Of a stretch of DNA of 64,000 nt, positions 50,446 through 61,800 are shown one piece after another. Origin of the DNA: Coriaria nepalensis (Eukaryota; Streptophyta; Magnoliopsida; Cucurbitales; Coriariaceae); assembly GCA_027186245.1 (NCBI GenBank), contig CP114500.1:196001-260000 (forward strand). Reading direction: 5' to 3'. Made by a program: the position numbers and the translations under genes. Each line of letters starts with the position of its first letter. The stretch's first letter is position 1. The notes beneath the pieces are model-generated. The model had not been told where the DNA came from and made no database searches. It saw only the letters and a program-made list of their open reading frames with translations.

Positions 50446-53096
50446 CTAGCCCAAGTTTGAAACATGATATCTATGACCACAAGTTGCAAGAGTCCACTCC
50501 TTGCCTGATGGGCACCATGAGCCGTCCCCTATCTTCATAGACAGTTTCTCCCCGACAATGGCTGAATAGAGATTAGGCCGTGCCTCTACAATCTTGATCA
50601 ATGATCGGCTATGAATGTCTTGGCAATTCCTAATGTTCATCTTTGGAAAAGAAAAAGAAACACAGTTTAATACATGGTTTTTATTTCGAGGAAAAAAAAA
50701 AACCCAAGTAGCTTCAAATGTATACCAACTTGACAATCTGGTTGTGAATAGAATCACCCCAAGCATAGAAATGGTCGTAGAAAACCATTGGTATTCCCGG
50801 GTGTGTAAGTATGTATGCGTAGCCCTGTACAGGACCATGATAATGGAGCCAGTGGAAAAACCAAAATAAGATGCATCTTCTGGAGAAAGCTGGCAGAGTA
50901 AATATTTTCAATGTTTGTCAATAAATAGTTTTACATACCTTCATGATATGATTCCCAGGGAAGGGCGGGCCAATGAGCCTACAAGAGGAGAGCTTTTATT
51001 AGGTGATAGGATCTCTAAAGCAAAAGTAGTCTTAGATTCTGTCATGAAATGAATAAGGTTCGGTGCCATTCAGTTCAAGCAGTAGTCAAAGGCGTAGATC
51101 AATTTTTCAAGCAGAAGCTACTAGCAACAAACTGTAATATATCAACCATCTTTCTCTATGGCTTCAGTAAGAGTGCGAATGTTTGGTACCTGTGTTGAGC
51201 CAGTGTCATGGTTATCGAGGAATGCGACTGCTCTTGAAGGCCACCATCCCATCACACATGGTGGCTTCCCTTGAGAATCACGTAAACGCCATAATTGTCC
51301 TTTAACAGCTTCCTAAGTAGCAATCCATGAGTACAAATATTTTACAAGAAAAAGAAAAAAGAGGGAAGACATCAATTAATCTTGTAAACATTGGCGAAAA
51401 CTTCCATTACATATCAAGTAAGTCCAAGTTCATTGTATCATGAACACACTATGAAGAAAGAAGAAATAGATCATGATAAATCGACAAAGATATATAGTTA
51501 AGATTTTTGAGATGAAAAAAAAAGAGGAAAAAAGAAAAAGCAAGAAACCTGAAGAATTCCCTTGGTGGTAAAGTCGAATGCTGCTGACAGTTGCCCCGTG
51601 CCATCAATCCAGTTAATTATCCTCTTTCTGTGGCTATCTGCAACACGGGTTCAGAAATGCTTAACAGACTGATGTGGGTAAGGGGTTAATGAATTCACAG
51701 CATATCAGTATATTTGTGCTAGTTGAACTAAAGGAAGTACTATGCCTTGATTATAATCAAAGACGTCACCATTGTAATTGCAAGAATCCCAATACTCTCC
51801 AACAGAAAATAACGGCTTTGCTCCTTTAATGTATTCTTTTACATATTTTGCTGCATAACTAGATGAACACAAAAAAGTTCAGATTCTGAAACTCCTACAA
51901 ATCCAATTATTAATGAGTAATACTTCTCAGTAGGGAGTCCTACTTACCCTCTTGCAAAGTCGAATCGAAAATCCTGAAAGCCCACTGTTTTGCGTAGCCA
52001 CTGCAACCATGCTACAATATCCTTACGAACAAAATGTAGGGTATGATCAATATTTGGCACCCCATGGAGGTTGTCTCCGGTGCTTGGATTACCCTAGAAC
52101 ACGTCACGTAGGGGTATGATAACAGCACTTTCAGAACCATGAATGTCAAAGCCAGTAACAGATAGAAAGTGTAATTACCAGGCCACCAGTACAAGATGTG
52201 ACTGCATGCTTACTCCAGGATAACGGAATTCCATCATAACAGTTATACCTTCCCCCATGCCCTTGGGTCGTACCAATCCGATGATTGATAACTATGTCTG
52301 GCATTGGTCTAACCTTGTATTGCTTCATTTTCTGAAGTAATGCTTTCAAAAGGTTCTCAGAACCATATGAAGAATTCAGAGAATAAAGATTCTGTGGAAG
52401 GTAGCTTGAGACAAAAAGAATAGTAACATATGACTGAACATGTACTTATGTATGTATTGAATACATATTTGAATAATTCTCAAACCTTCAGGAGAGAAAG
52501 AATGCGTTGATGGCGGAAGCCATGCAGAAGTGAATCCAGATTTTGCAATATCAGGAACTTTTTGTTCTGGATTTCTCCACCAATCATGTTTATGAGATTC
52601 CCAGTTGAATGCCTGCAAACTATATGTCAAAAATAAAAGTAAAAGTGCTCTTTCAAGGGAGATATGGGAAAAGGGAGACAAATTACATATTTGGCAACAC
52701 GACCAAAATCTTCCGAGTTGGATAAGAACTAACAGGAACTAACAAAACAAAAAATTCCCAAGCTTACATGAAGAAGAATTTATCTTCCATTGTGTATCAC
52801 TGCGCCTGCGATCAATTCAAAAACAAACTTCAAAATCATGAAAGTAAAAAAACCCAACAAACTATATTCATCTAAATTAGTAGTTAGTCACCTTTCTTTA
52901 TTTTGAACAAAAGCAGCAATATGTAACTATTGCTATAAACACGACTACTTAAATTGAATAGCATGATCAAAAGAGAGATATTTTCTGCAGACATCAATCT
53001 TGCAGTCCAAGAAAAAAGAAAATCCATACCAAAATCAATCTGCTGAATACTTTCATCACAGCCTGCAGGTGGTGGTGGTCCATGGACTCCCTCCAT
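50446..53096 (-). pseudogene. AMY2: Alpha-amylase 2 (AMY2), recently broken
   Basis: Cytosolic GH13 alpha-amylase by family. Nearly the whole enzyme can be traced from MEGVHGPPPPAGCDES (start 53096) through SHKHDWWRNPEQKVPDIAKS, PDIVINHRIGTT, the catalytic region [53 protein letters not shown] to WTLATCGHRYHV and stop at 50446. Four defects: TAA at 52780-52782 where relatives have Glu in NGREI; the acceptor before YLPQNLY reads CAAG|C instead of CAG|GC, shifting the frame; exon AHWPALP (50939-50978) has one base too many; the intron after DYNQ starts GCATAG. GH13 catalytic Asp (FRFDFA), Glu (VGEYW) and Asp (NHD) are still present, so decay is young. Several independent sequencing errors are unlikely. 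Confidence 0.88.
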
Positions 53097-54287
53097 TTCC
53101 GCAAAAGGAAGAGCCTAGAATCAATACATATCCCGAAAAGGTTTCATTTGTTTGACAATAATCTAGTATAAGTGCGTGATCGAGAGATGAGGAGGATGCA
53201 CACCTTATTTACAGACTGCTGGCTAGTTTCCTGAAGTCCCTACATTTCAGCAAAAAAATGAGACTAGAGAAACAAACGGTGCTTATAGCAACTCAACTCA
53301 TTCTCTAAAGTTTTCATTGGCTTGAAAATTTGGGATTTAGTAACAGTTTTCAGAAGTACGTGGAGAGATAGAGATATGGAGAAGGTTGCGTATATTATTT
53401 ACATTATTTTGAAGAGGGGTGTCCAAATTCTGAAGCCTGATGAGGGATTTTGAAAGCATACTGCAATTCCAGATTCATATTTAAATCAAGCAGCAAAGAA
53501 TGATGGGCTCAGATCCCAGCAAGATGGAATTTTTCCTCTTGGAAAACATGAAAGAACTTCAATCCAATGATAGAAAGAAGCAAGGAAGAAGGTATAGGAT
53601 CTGGACCCGGTGATCACCAAATCATAAGAAACATAGAAGGGAGAAAACTTACAAGGCATGGATTGCGATTTCAAGCGTGGGAATTGTTGTTCGCCTCTTT
53701 CAGCCCCTGTAAATATAGCATCGAAAAGGTTGAAGAAATTGATCAGATTCCATCGAAATGAAAAGAGAGGATCGGAGAAAAATTGAATGTATCCAATTCT
53801 GCAATACCAGAAAAGCGCTTCGGTAAACGCAAATAGAAAAGGAAAGGGCGCGGGGGGTTGAAGGGGAAATGGACGATGTCGATAGTTCATCGTTGCAGCT
53901 GCTGATTCGGAGTATTTGGCGGTTCCTGATTCGTTTTTTAAATCTTCCCGGGTGATTACTGATCAACGGTAATTAAGAGCGGGTGTTTGCCGACAGCTTG
54001 TGCTCCCGCCCTTACTTCACTAATCTTGAAGTTGGACTCTGTCTGATTGAAAACAGCATTTATTTTTATTTCTTATTTTTTACTTTTAGCACAATGGGAA
54101 ATAATCAAAGCTCAGTGAATAGAGCCAATGGGCCAGTGACACTAAATAACTTTTAGTTTTGGGCCTGAAAGTGCTACTTGGTCTGAAATGGGCCTATTCT
54201 TTTTTTTTTCTTTGTAGCAAGGCATTGTATTATATTTACGGCCCAAATCTTGTGTGTTCTTTTTCAGTAATTGGAAACAGTATTTAT
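53097..54287. other. AMY2 5' side and flank of the SEC14-like gene
   Basis: About 1.2 kb. The left part would be AMY2 promoter and leader; GGGCC/TGGGCC motifs occur at 54128-54190. Open frames over 53486-53966 overlap on both strands and show no domain, so none is called. Confidence 0.45.
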
Positions 54288-55007
54288 TTAAGCTATACAA
54301 CGCGTAGAGAATGTAACCAGAGGCGAGTCAACGGAGAAGGAAGTATGGACTAGTGTAGGGTAATCACTCTCTAAACCATAGTCAATCATCGGATGTTTGC
54401 CGTCTAACTTCTTATCCCTATCGTAAACAAAATCCGGTACCTTCATCTCGCTTCTCCAAACGTGGTCCCACAAAAACTCCACCCTGTTCACGTACTGGAT
54501 CTTCCCGTACAGTCCTCCACTGAATAGAAACCGACCGAAGGTAGCCAGAAACACTCGGATCTGCAGACTCGGGTGTAGGATATAAACACACGCGATACGA
54601 TCCTTAACGATGATTGGAAGAGCCTCGTAGAATGATCTCAGGGTCGAAACTATGCTTAGATAATCCTCACTGCGTTCAACATCTGTGTGCATATACACCA
54701 CTGTGAACTGCTTATGCTCTAACTCTGGAATAATTTCATCCTCGAAATACTTGCTCAATGCCTTGCAGCTCGCCGACCGGACTGCATATTATGATGAGAT
54801 AAGAAAAATTAAACATTAACAGTTTTGATAAAGTATTAGACTACTTTATACATAGGGTTACAGAAAATGTTGGTTACCTGGAAAGTATTTTCCGACAACA
54901 CAAAGGACCTTCCGACCGGATTTATCTCGACCTTGGATTTGGAAGACAGCGACTTTCTGAATAAGGTGTTCTTGTTCGGGTAGAGACCGCGTAGGAACTG
55001 AATTCAT
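54288..55007 (-). CDS. SEC14/CRAL-TRIO-like protein (At4g35750 type)
   Basis: Two exons (54878-55007, 54288-54781) join with a GT-AG intron (G + TC gives Val44) to 207 aa, close to the roughly 200 aa of the Arabidopsis relative. The fold is the CRAL-TRIO-2 lipid-binding type also seen in Rho-GAP and GDAP2 proteins. Markers: KVAVFQIQGRDKSGRKVLCV at the start of the domain, FTVVYMHTDVERSEDYLS, LRSFYEALPIIVKDRIACVY, ILHPSLQIRVFLATFGRFLF, and YVNRVEFLWDHV. No signal peptide; likely cytosolic. Ligand unknown. Start: the first ATG with the expected short leader MNSVPTRSLPEQEHLIQ. No lesion. Confidence 0.88.
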
Positions 55008-55432
55008 GTTCAGAAGAAATTGTTTGGTTTTGTTTTCGGGATATAATCTTACTATATATATGAGGAGAGAGAAAGAGTTGGGCTTTATTAGCATGGGCTT
55101 AGATTCTAAAGGACAAGCCCCATGATCGTATTGGGGAATGGGAAGATGGGTACAGAAAAGGGTATATTCCTCGGAATCTTCCGCTACTGATCGATGTTTC
55201 TCGGTGGTTTTATTAGATTTGCAGTGACACGTTGTCTGGGACACATCGCCAACGCCATCGCATAACATCTCGAAACGTGATTTATGCAACTATTTTCTAT
55301 ATATATATATATATATATATTTATTTATTTATTTAAATCTCGATAAAATATATAATAAATAAACTTTCATAATTATCATAAATTAATAAGGAAACGAATA
55401 TTGAATAGGCAATAACTTAGAGCTCAGAATTG
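55008..55432. other. Intergenic with a TA repeat
   Basis: Separates the SEC14-like start from the PPR stop (both on - strand). It holds a (TA)n run at about 55299-55320 followed by TTTA repeats. Nothing else. Confidence 0.55.
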
Positions 55433-57322
55433 TTACCAATAATCCCCACAAGAACACAACCCATCTGCAAAATGGTGAAACCGTTTTGGATCTCGAATAA
55501 TGATAAGACGCTTCTCAATTAAAGAAATCATCTTCGCACTGCTATGACAGTCTCCACAGATTCTAAGATTCTTTCTTATCACTAATGGCGTGCAAGAATC
55601 AGTAACCAAAAGACCAAAGGCAATAGCTAACTTCTCACTGTGCTTATTCACCATATCTTCCTTCACTCCCTCGTCCACATCATGCAGTACGAACTCTGTT
55701 TTCGAAACAAACCCAGCTTCCCTGATTTTCCCAATCAATTCTTCCAACTTCATATATATCTTCTCCGTTTCAGGGTGAGATCGATCACCCGCTGCAAAAC
55801 GGTGAATCCGGTTGCCATGTTCGATGGAACTGCACCCAGGGTTTCTAACTGCACCTCTTTCTTTCATCAGGGCCCTCACTTTAGACGCATCCTTCCATAA
55901 ATGAGAGGCAGAGTATATATTTGCTAGCATTACATAGTTTCTTGCATCACAAGGTTCCAAATGAAACAGCCTCTCTGCAACTTTCTTACCAAGTTCAATG
56001 TTTTTATAAACCCGACAAGCACCAAGAAGAGCACCCCATACACCAGAATTCGCCTCCATTGGCATGCTTTTAATCATCTCGTAAGCATCATTTAGATGTC
56101 CACTTCTGCCCAGAAGATCAACCATGCATGAGTAGTGATCCAACCTGGGTTCAACTGCATAAACCTGACTCATAACTTTGAAGTAATACTTCCCTTCCTT
56201 GACAAGCCCCGAATGACTACAAGCACTCAATAAATGAGTGAAAGTGACATGATCCGGCTCTTTACCTTCTTCCTTAACCATGCTTTCAAAAAGCTCGACT
56301 GCTTCTCTTCCAAATCCGTGAACAGCAAATCCCGCTACCATTGCAGTCCAAGCTACTTTATCCGGGTTACTAATCTCTTCAAATACTTTACGTGCAGAGT
56401 TTAATCTCCCCAACTTTGCATACAAGTCTAAGACTGCGGTTGTAACCGTGACATTTTCATTTAAACCGCAACTGAATATTAAAGCATGAATACCCCCTGC
56501 AAAGTTTACTACACCAAAATCATCACAAGCTTGAAGCAAAGCAACCATTGTTCCATCATCGGGCCGAATGCCAATCCTTCTCATCCTATTGAAACAGTCA
56601 ATTCCTTCCTGTACAAAGCCGTTGTTAGTATGAATTCCAATAACTGAATTCCATGATACGATACTGGGGACCGACATGGACTCAAACAATCTACAAGCCT
56701 CGTATAAATAGTTAGACTTTCCATACATGTTAATGAGAGAATTAACAACCTTAGCTTCTATCAATATTCCAATTTTGTATGCAAAACCATGAATGTACCT
56801 TCCGGTATCCAACTCTCCCATATCAGTACAAGCTGATAATATGGATAAAAGAGTAACCTCATTAGGTTTTCTCAGCATATCAAACTTCATCTTGCAAAAT
56901 ACTTCCAGGCACATATCAAGACAACCTCGCCGTGAAAAACTTGACATCAACGAATTCCAGGATACCAAATCCTTATTAGGCATTTGGTCGAACAGCTTCT
57001 TTGCATCATCTGAATGTCCCAATTTAACATAACAAGTGACTAACTGATCACCAAGGAATCCATCTTTATAACACATAGATTTTATAACTCGAGCATGTAT
57101 CGTCCGGCAATGGGACGAGGACGTGCATGAGCTTACAGCAGCAACCAAAGCTGAAACGAGAGAGGATCGAGGAATGCTAAGAGCATCTTGAACTGTTGTT
57201 GACTGGCTTGAGAACTTGTAAGGAGTTATTAGAATGAATGGTGAGGAGCTGTTAGTACAGAAGCCAAAGCGAGAGGGGGAGGGAAACAGAAATGGAGAAA
57301 AACAAGATACCAACTTTACCAT
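55433..57322 (-). CDS. DYW-type pentatricopeptide repeat protein, organellar (At5g40410-like)
   Basis: Intronless, 629 aa, PLS-class PPR. The first 40 residues (MVKLVSCFSPFLFPSPSRFG, basic and Ser-rich) suit a mitochondrial or plastid transit peptide. PPR units follow, recognisable by LVSWNSLMSSFSRRG, IVSWNSVIGIHTNNG, KVAWTAMVAGFAVHG and HVTFTHLLSACSHSG, then the E domain and a complete DYW domain: PG box NPGCSSIEHGNRIHRF, the deaminase signature HSEKLAIAFGL plus CGDCHSSAK, and the end LCSCGDYW. DYW proteins carry out C-to-U RNA editing in organelles (established). The target RNA could be predicted from the 5th and last residues of each repeat. Start: the only upstream in-frame ATG giving a leader. 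Confidence 0.95.
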   Translation of the reverse strand: MVKLVSCFSPFLFPSPSRFGFCTNSSSPFILITPYKFSSQSTTVQDALSIPRSSLVSALVAAVSSCTSSSHCRTIHARVIKSMCYKDGFLGDQLVTCYVKLGHSDDAKKLFDQMPNKDLVSWNSLMSSFSRRGCLDMCLEVFCKMKFDMLRKPNEVTLLSILSACTDMGELDTGRYIHGFAYKIGILIEAKVVNSLINMYGKSNYLYEACRLFESMSVPSIVSWNSVIGIHTNNGFVQEGIDCFNRMRRIGIRPDDGTMVALLQACDDFGVVNFAGGIHALIFSCGLNENVTVTTAVLDLYAKLGRLNSARKVFEEISNPDKVAWTAMVAGFAVHGFGREAVELFESMVKEEGKEPDHVTFTHLLSACSHSGLVKEGKYYFKVMSQVYAVEPRLDHYSCMVDLLGRSGHLNDAYEMIKSMPMEANSGVWGALLGACRVYKNIELGKKVAERLFHLEPCDARNYVMLANIYSASHLWKDASKVRALMKERGAVRNPGCSSIEHGNRIHRFAAGDRSHPETEKIYMKLEELIGKIREAGFVSKTEFVLHDVDEGVKEDMVNKHSEKLAIAFGLLVTDSCTPLVIRKNLRICGDCHSSAKMISLIEKRLIIIRDPKRFHHFADGLCSCGDYW

Positions 57323-58124
57323 CTCCCATTATTCGATTCAAAACTGCAGTTTCCAGAATCTGAATGAGAAGAACATAACGTGATCATGTATTCATGTTCT
57401 GCACTCCCCAGTCTCCATCAAAGTGGCTTAATCACATTATCCAGTCAGCAGCCTGAAACCCACTAATCAGTCCCGCTCAGCCTCACATATGTAAGGACCA
57501 AACATTTTCCGAGTTTCCAAACGGATAAAAATAAGGACCCCACAAACCCACCAAAATGCTTTTTTAATATTTTTTTTCGATCCGACGGCCGAGATTACGG
57601 TTCATAGTATTGTAATAATCTGTCTCAAAAACTACAGACATGCATGGAAAGAATCATGAATGATTTTGATTCTTCTTTTAGAATTAAGCCCGAGAAAAGA
57701 AATTTAATCCCAGAAATTATCATTTACCAAGCCTAGGCCGCAACATGTCAGAGTAGAGGTAGTGGCCATGTAGACTGTGTAAGAGGGTAGTAGTGTTATA
57801 GTTATCAACTTTTCATTTATAGCCCGTTGAATTCAACAAATTAAGCAAAATTTAGTTCTTCCTCCCTCTTCTTTAATTTTCAACCTTTGCTCGTCAGAAC
57901 TACTGGACCCTTTCCTTTTTAGTTCTTCCTTAATTAGTTACAGCTTTTTTTCATCTTTTTCTTGGAAATCATACTTATCTTTTCGTAATTTTTTGAATCA
58001 TTAATAATTTAATTATCCCTCTTTATTTCTCTCTTCTATTTCGTTAACCCCTTTTCATAAGTTCTTCTTCTTCTTCCTTTTTTTTTTTTTTTTTGGAGAA
58101 GAAAATTTGAAGTCCAAGTTGCAG
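57323..58124. other. Divergent promoter region
   Basis: 802 bp between the PPR start (-) and the ARID-HMG start (+). It is AT-rich with a poly-T tract at 58079-58094 in the likely leader of the right gene. No gene seen. Confidence 0.5.
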
Positions 58125-59520
58125 ATGATGAACTCCCATGAAGCTATTGTTATGGACCCAACTCTTTTCTGGGACACTCTAAAGCGCTTTCATTTCATGA
58201 TGAACACTAAATTTATGTGAGGTTTTACTACACCCTCCCCTCTTTTTTTCCCCTTCTCTCAAAGACCTGGTTTTTATTTATTTATTTTTTCTTGCTCTGT
58301 GTTTTTGTGCGAAAATGTAAAAACAAAAGGGTTCCTGTTATTGGAGGAAAAGAGCTTGACCTGCATATATTATATTCAGAGGTTACAAAAAGGGGTGGTT
58401 ATGAGAAGGTATGTACGTTACGTATCTATACATACATTAATAATATTTTTCTTTTCTTTTTTTGTTTGTTTTTATGGCTTACATACTCTACCCATACTGA
58501 TACAGGTAGTTGCAGAGAAGAAATGGAGGGAAGTAGGGAATGTATTCTGCTTCTCCTCAACGACAACAAGTGCTTCTTTTGTATTGAGGAGGCACTACTT
58601 GAAGCTTCTTTACCATTTTGAGCTCCTTTACTTCTTTCAGAGACGGAGTCCTCCTCTTTCTAGTATTACGCCAAGTCAAAGTGCATGCTACTTCCATTTC
58701 CTCCTCATCCTCCTCTTTACTGCATAATTATGCGCCTGACACATTTTTTGTTTCCCTCTTTTTTCATTTTCGTTTCATTAGAAAACCATTTTCTATTTCG
58801 TTATTTGATTGTGTTAATGTATTCCTACTTGTATTTTCTCATCATGTAGCTGCACATTCTGTTAGCAACACATCATGCAAGAACGAATTGGCTCTTGTAG
58901 AATACACCCCCAAAACGATGCCGTTTCACCCATCTCCGCCTGTTGAAGGTGAAAAACCTTTTGACATTGATAGATAGTTTAACCAGGCATGACTGCATGT
59001 TCTATAGATTCTATAACACTTGTCTTGACGTTTTACAGGGATTGGAACAATTGAAGGGAAGTTTGAGTGTGGTTATTTGGTGACTGTAAAACTGGGTTCT
59101 GAGATGCTCAGGGGAGTACTTTACCATCCAGAACAGGTTGATGATGAACTTGATCCTACAGTTCCTAAATATAACAATAATGCAATTGTTCCATACACTG
59201 GAAAGCGGCAAGTTTTCAGTGACCGTCGTCGCCGGAGAAGCAGACGAAGAGCAGACCCTAATTACCCAAAACCAAACCGGAGCGGTTATAACTTCTTCTT
59301 TGCAGACAAGCATTACAAGCTCAAATCTCTATACCCAAACAGAGAGAGGGAGTTTACAAAGATGATAGGAGAGTCTTGGAACAATCTCTGTCCAGAAGAC
59401 AGGATGGTTTACCAGAACATCAGCGTGAAAGATAAGGAAAGATACGAAAGGGAGTTGAAAGTGTACAAGGAGAGAATGAGCCAGACCATGGATGATGAGG
59501 CAGCTGCTTCTCATTACTAG
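58125..59520 (+). CDS. HMGB9: ARID and HMG-box DNA-binding protein (HMGB9 type)
   Basis: Nuclear DNA-binding protein combining an ARID and one HMG box. Exons: 58125-58216, 58330-58408, 58506-58674 (or 58680), 58850-58948, 59039-59520; total 306 (308) aa. ARID: FWDTLKRFHF, then VPVIGGKELDLHILYSEVTK and RGGYEKVVAEKKWREVGNVF. A middle block GTIEGKFECGYLVTVKLGSE follows, then the basic stretch RRRRRSRRRADPNYPKPNRS and the HMG box GYNFFFADKHYKLKSLYPNR with FTKMIGESWNNLCPEDRMVY. Two candidate donors six bases apart after exon 3 are both in phase. Converges on the GST gene. The Arabidopsis neighbour order (At1g76110 near AMY2, from memory) supports HMGB9. Confidence 0.9.
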
Positions 59521-59811
59521 TTATTTTAGTTGGAGGCCCCCATTTTGCAAAGTACAACATATTATCATTGAATGTACCATTTAGTTTCATCTTTGCTATT
59601 GACAACAAAAAGAAAGCCTCCCCTGTTAACCAATAGAACAAAATTGTTAAGAGGAAAAGATTACTCCATTAATTAGCAAATTTGAAGCAAAGATTACGAC
59701 ATTGCATACAACAAAGAGTGATCACAACGAAAACCAGCTCAAGTACTTTATCAGTGACAATAAAGCAAGCAGGATCAAAATTATTCAACAGAAAACAGAA
59801 GGAAAATGAAT

Positions 59812-60635
59812 TCAATGAATCTTTCGCATTTCAACAACCTTTTTCCAAGAGTCCCGGCCGGAGATATCGCCCCACCACCGCTTGACGTTCTTCCTAGAAG
59901 TAAAAAGCTCTGCTTTATCGGTCATATTGACAAGGTAATGCGCATTGGGCAAGTGGGAAAGATCAGCTAGAGAAAACTCATCGCCGGCCAAGAACTGTGT
60001 TTCGCCAAGCCTCTTCTCGTAAACATCGAGCACCTTTGATAGTTTATCCTCGTTCTGTTTGATGACAGCTGGATCCTGTTTCAGCTTCATTCTGGGTGCA
60101 AATGCGAGCTGAAACACAAGAATCGAGCTTGGTGGGTTAAAGCTCTGCCCTTCAGCTTCTAGCCACTGATCTATCGAGAATTTCACCAATGGGTTTGTCC
60201 CGTACAATCCCTTGTTCCCTTTCTCTGCATACTTGTCGCATATGTACCGGCATATTGCCCTCGACTCTGTAAAATTTTGTCCAAGAGTTGGTAATCAAAA
60301 TTGACTGCTTAAAGACTGGAAATGAGAGCAATTACCGAAAAGGGCGATGCTTTCGTCCTGAAAAGCTGGTACTTGGCCAAAGGGCTGTTAAAGTAGGAGA
60401 AACAACTATCAGACAAAGAGAGAGAAGGAGAGAGAGAGAGAGATTGATGTATTGGTTGATCGTTAATAAAAAATATTACCTGAATCTTGAGAAAGTCGGG
60501 CCTTTTGTGCTCGCCTTTGGCCATGTTGACCGGACTTAGCTGGAATTCGACGTCTTTCTCAAGAAGACAGGCTAAGACTCTGGACACTGCGGTGGACATG
60601 GGTGCTCCGAAAACTTTCACAGCCGGCGTCGCCAT
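59812..60635 (-). CDS. GSTF: Glutathione S-transferase, phi class
   Basis: Conjugates glutathione to electrophiles, or acts as a carrier or peroxidase; cytosolic dimer. Three exons (60480-60635, 60336-60384, 59812-60266) give 219 aa, the standard phi length and the standard phi gene structure. The thioredoxin-like domain has VKVFGAPMSTAVSRVLACLL with the catalytic Ser14 region, then PFGQVPAFQD (the cis-Pro loop) and ESRAICRYICDKYA (glutathione contact). The helical domain contains KVLDVYEKRLGETQFLAGDE followed by FSLADLSHLPN, the GST C-domain signature. No lesion. It faces the ARID-HMG gene tail to tail with a 291-bp gap. Paralogue number cannot be assigned by eye. Confidence 0.95.
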
Positions 60636-61684
60636 TGGATTGCTGCAAGTGAAGATTTTGCCTTGTTACTTGAGCTTCTCTGCTTTTGATTCTCACTTGC
60701 AGTATGTTTGAACTTTGAAGTCACCGTTGTTTCTTTATCGACCACACAACATTATTATTGGCTATACTGCCTCTTTATCCCTTCATATTAATGAATCTTG
60801 TTTTCTGTAACATTCATGGGCCCATTAGCTACCCTGTATTCTCAACTACCACGATCTGCAAGGCCCAATCAGTAAAAGAAAATGAGCCTTTCTAGGCCCA
60901 AAGTTGCAACAGCAATGTATGTGGAGTGTTAGGCAATAGGCAGTCAGAAAGCTTAGCTAGGCTGTCTATCACAAAACTAAACCCTCTCTCTCTTCTTTCT
61001 CACACATATATATATTCATTCGTAGTACTGGATGACGATGGAAGATATGGGTTAGAAGGGCAACAATGAGGAATGAGGAATTGTTATTGCATCAAAAGAC
61101 GCTTAGAAGAGAAATAATAAAAGGACACAAAGTTTGGGTGTTAATTAGATGCGATCCAGAAATAGCAATAAAGATGCAGTTTGTCATCATCATAAACTGC
61201 TCATTTTGATTGATATAAATAATAAATCACAGAAAATAATAATTAAAAAAGAAAAAAGAAAAAAGAGTGTTATGGATTGAAGGCGATTGAAGCAAAAATC
61301 TCAATTTAAAAATAATAAAAATAACTTTTTTTAAAAATAATTTAATAATTAAATTATTAGATTTTCCGTAAAATGTTATTATTATGACATGACTTATGGG
61401 CCTAAAGCGTGTGCGGGTCGAATATTGAATGTTTTGGTCCTCGTTGTGGGTTTTGGTAGTCGAGGACTTTTAATGCACATACTCTCTTCTCTCTCTCTTC
61501 TCTCTCTCTTCTTTAAATTCGATCCAAGACATTCCTCATTTCAAATTCTGCACTCTCTTTTTTCCTCTCTAGCTTCCCCATTTCATCTTCTTCCCTCAAA
61601 AGTTTCATCGACCCGGCCTCCACTTTTCATGGCCGGAAGGAAGTGTTAGCTAGCGTATTCATGTGTGTGCATGCATGAAATAGT
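60636..61684. other. Divergent region between GSTF and MIR171
   Basis: Just over 1 kb. GGGCC/GGCCCA motifs at 60818-60900, an AT-rich block (61200-61380), then CT-rich DNA (61480-61570) likely forming the start of the MIR171 transcript. Short open frames here are not convincing genes. Confidence 0.5.
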
Positions 61685-61800
61685 TACTGAAATGTTGGCC
61701 CGGTTCACTCAGAGCGGAAGAATGCTCTTGAAATCAATACCAATCATTCTTTAATTGGCATTCTTCTCCTCTTTGATTGAGCCGCGTCAATATCTCAGTA
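61685..61800 (+). ncRNA. MIR171: MIR171 precursor hairpin
   Basis: Bases 61774-61794 read TGATTGAGCCGCGTCAATATC, a known miR171 family form. The 5' arm at about 61691-61712 (ATGTTGGCCCGGTTCACTCA) is its star partner, and pairing continues on both sides: TACTGA (61685-61690) with the 3' end TCAGTA (61795-61800), and AGAATGC (61719-61725) with GCATTCT (61758-61764), closing a loop of about 32 nt. miR171 cuts HAIRY MERISTEM/SCL6 GRAS-factor mRNAs and so controls meristem maintenance and branching (established). The 3' placement of the mature strand is as in other MIR171 genes. Confidence 0.95.

Noticed and set aside
53486..53966. Overlapping open frames of 64-134 codons upstream of AMY2
   Set aside because: No domain, both strands open, low-complexity Ser/Phe-rich translations; most likely leader and chance sequence.
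61389..61649. 86-codon open frame upstream of MIR171
   Set aside because: CT-rich leader DNA gives Leu/Ser runs; it lies where the microRNA primary transcript should start, and no protein family fits.
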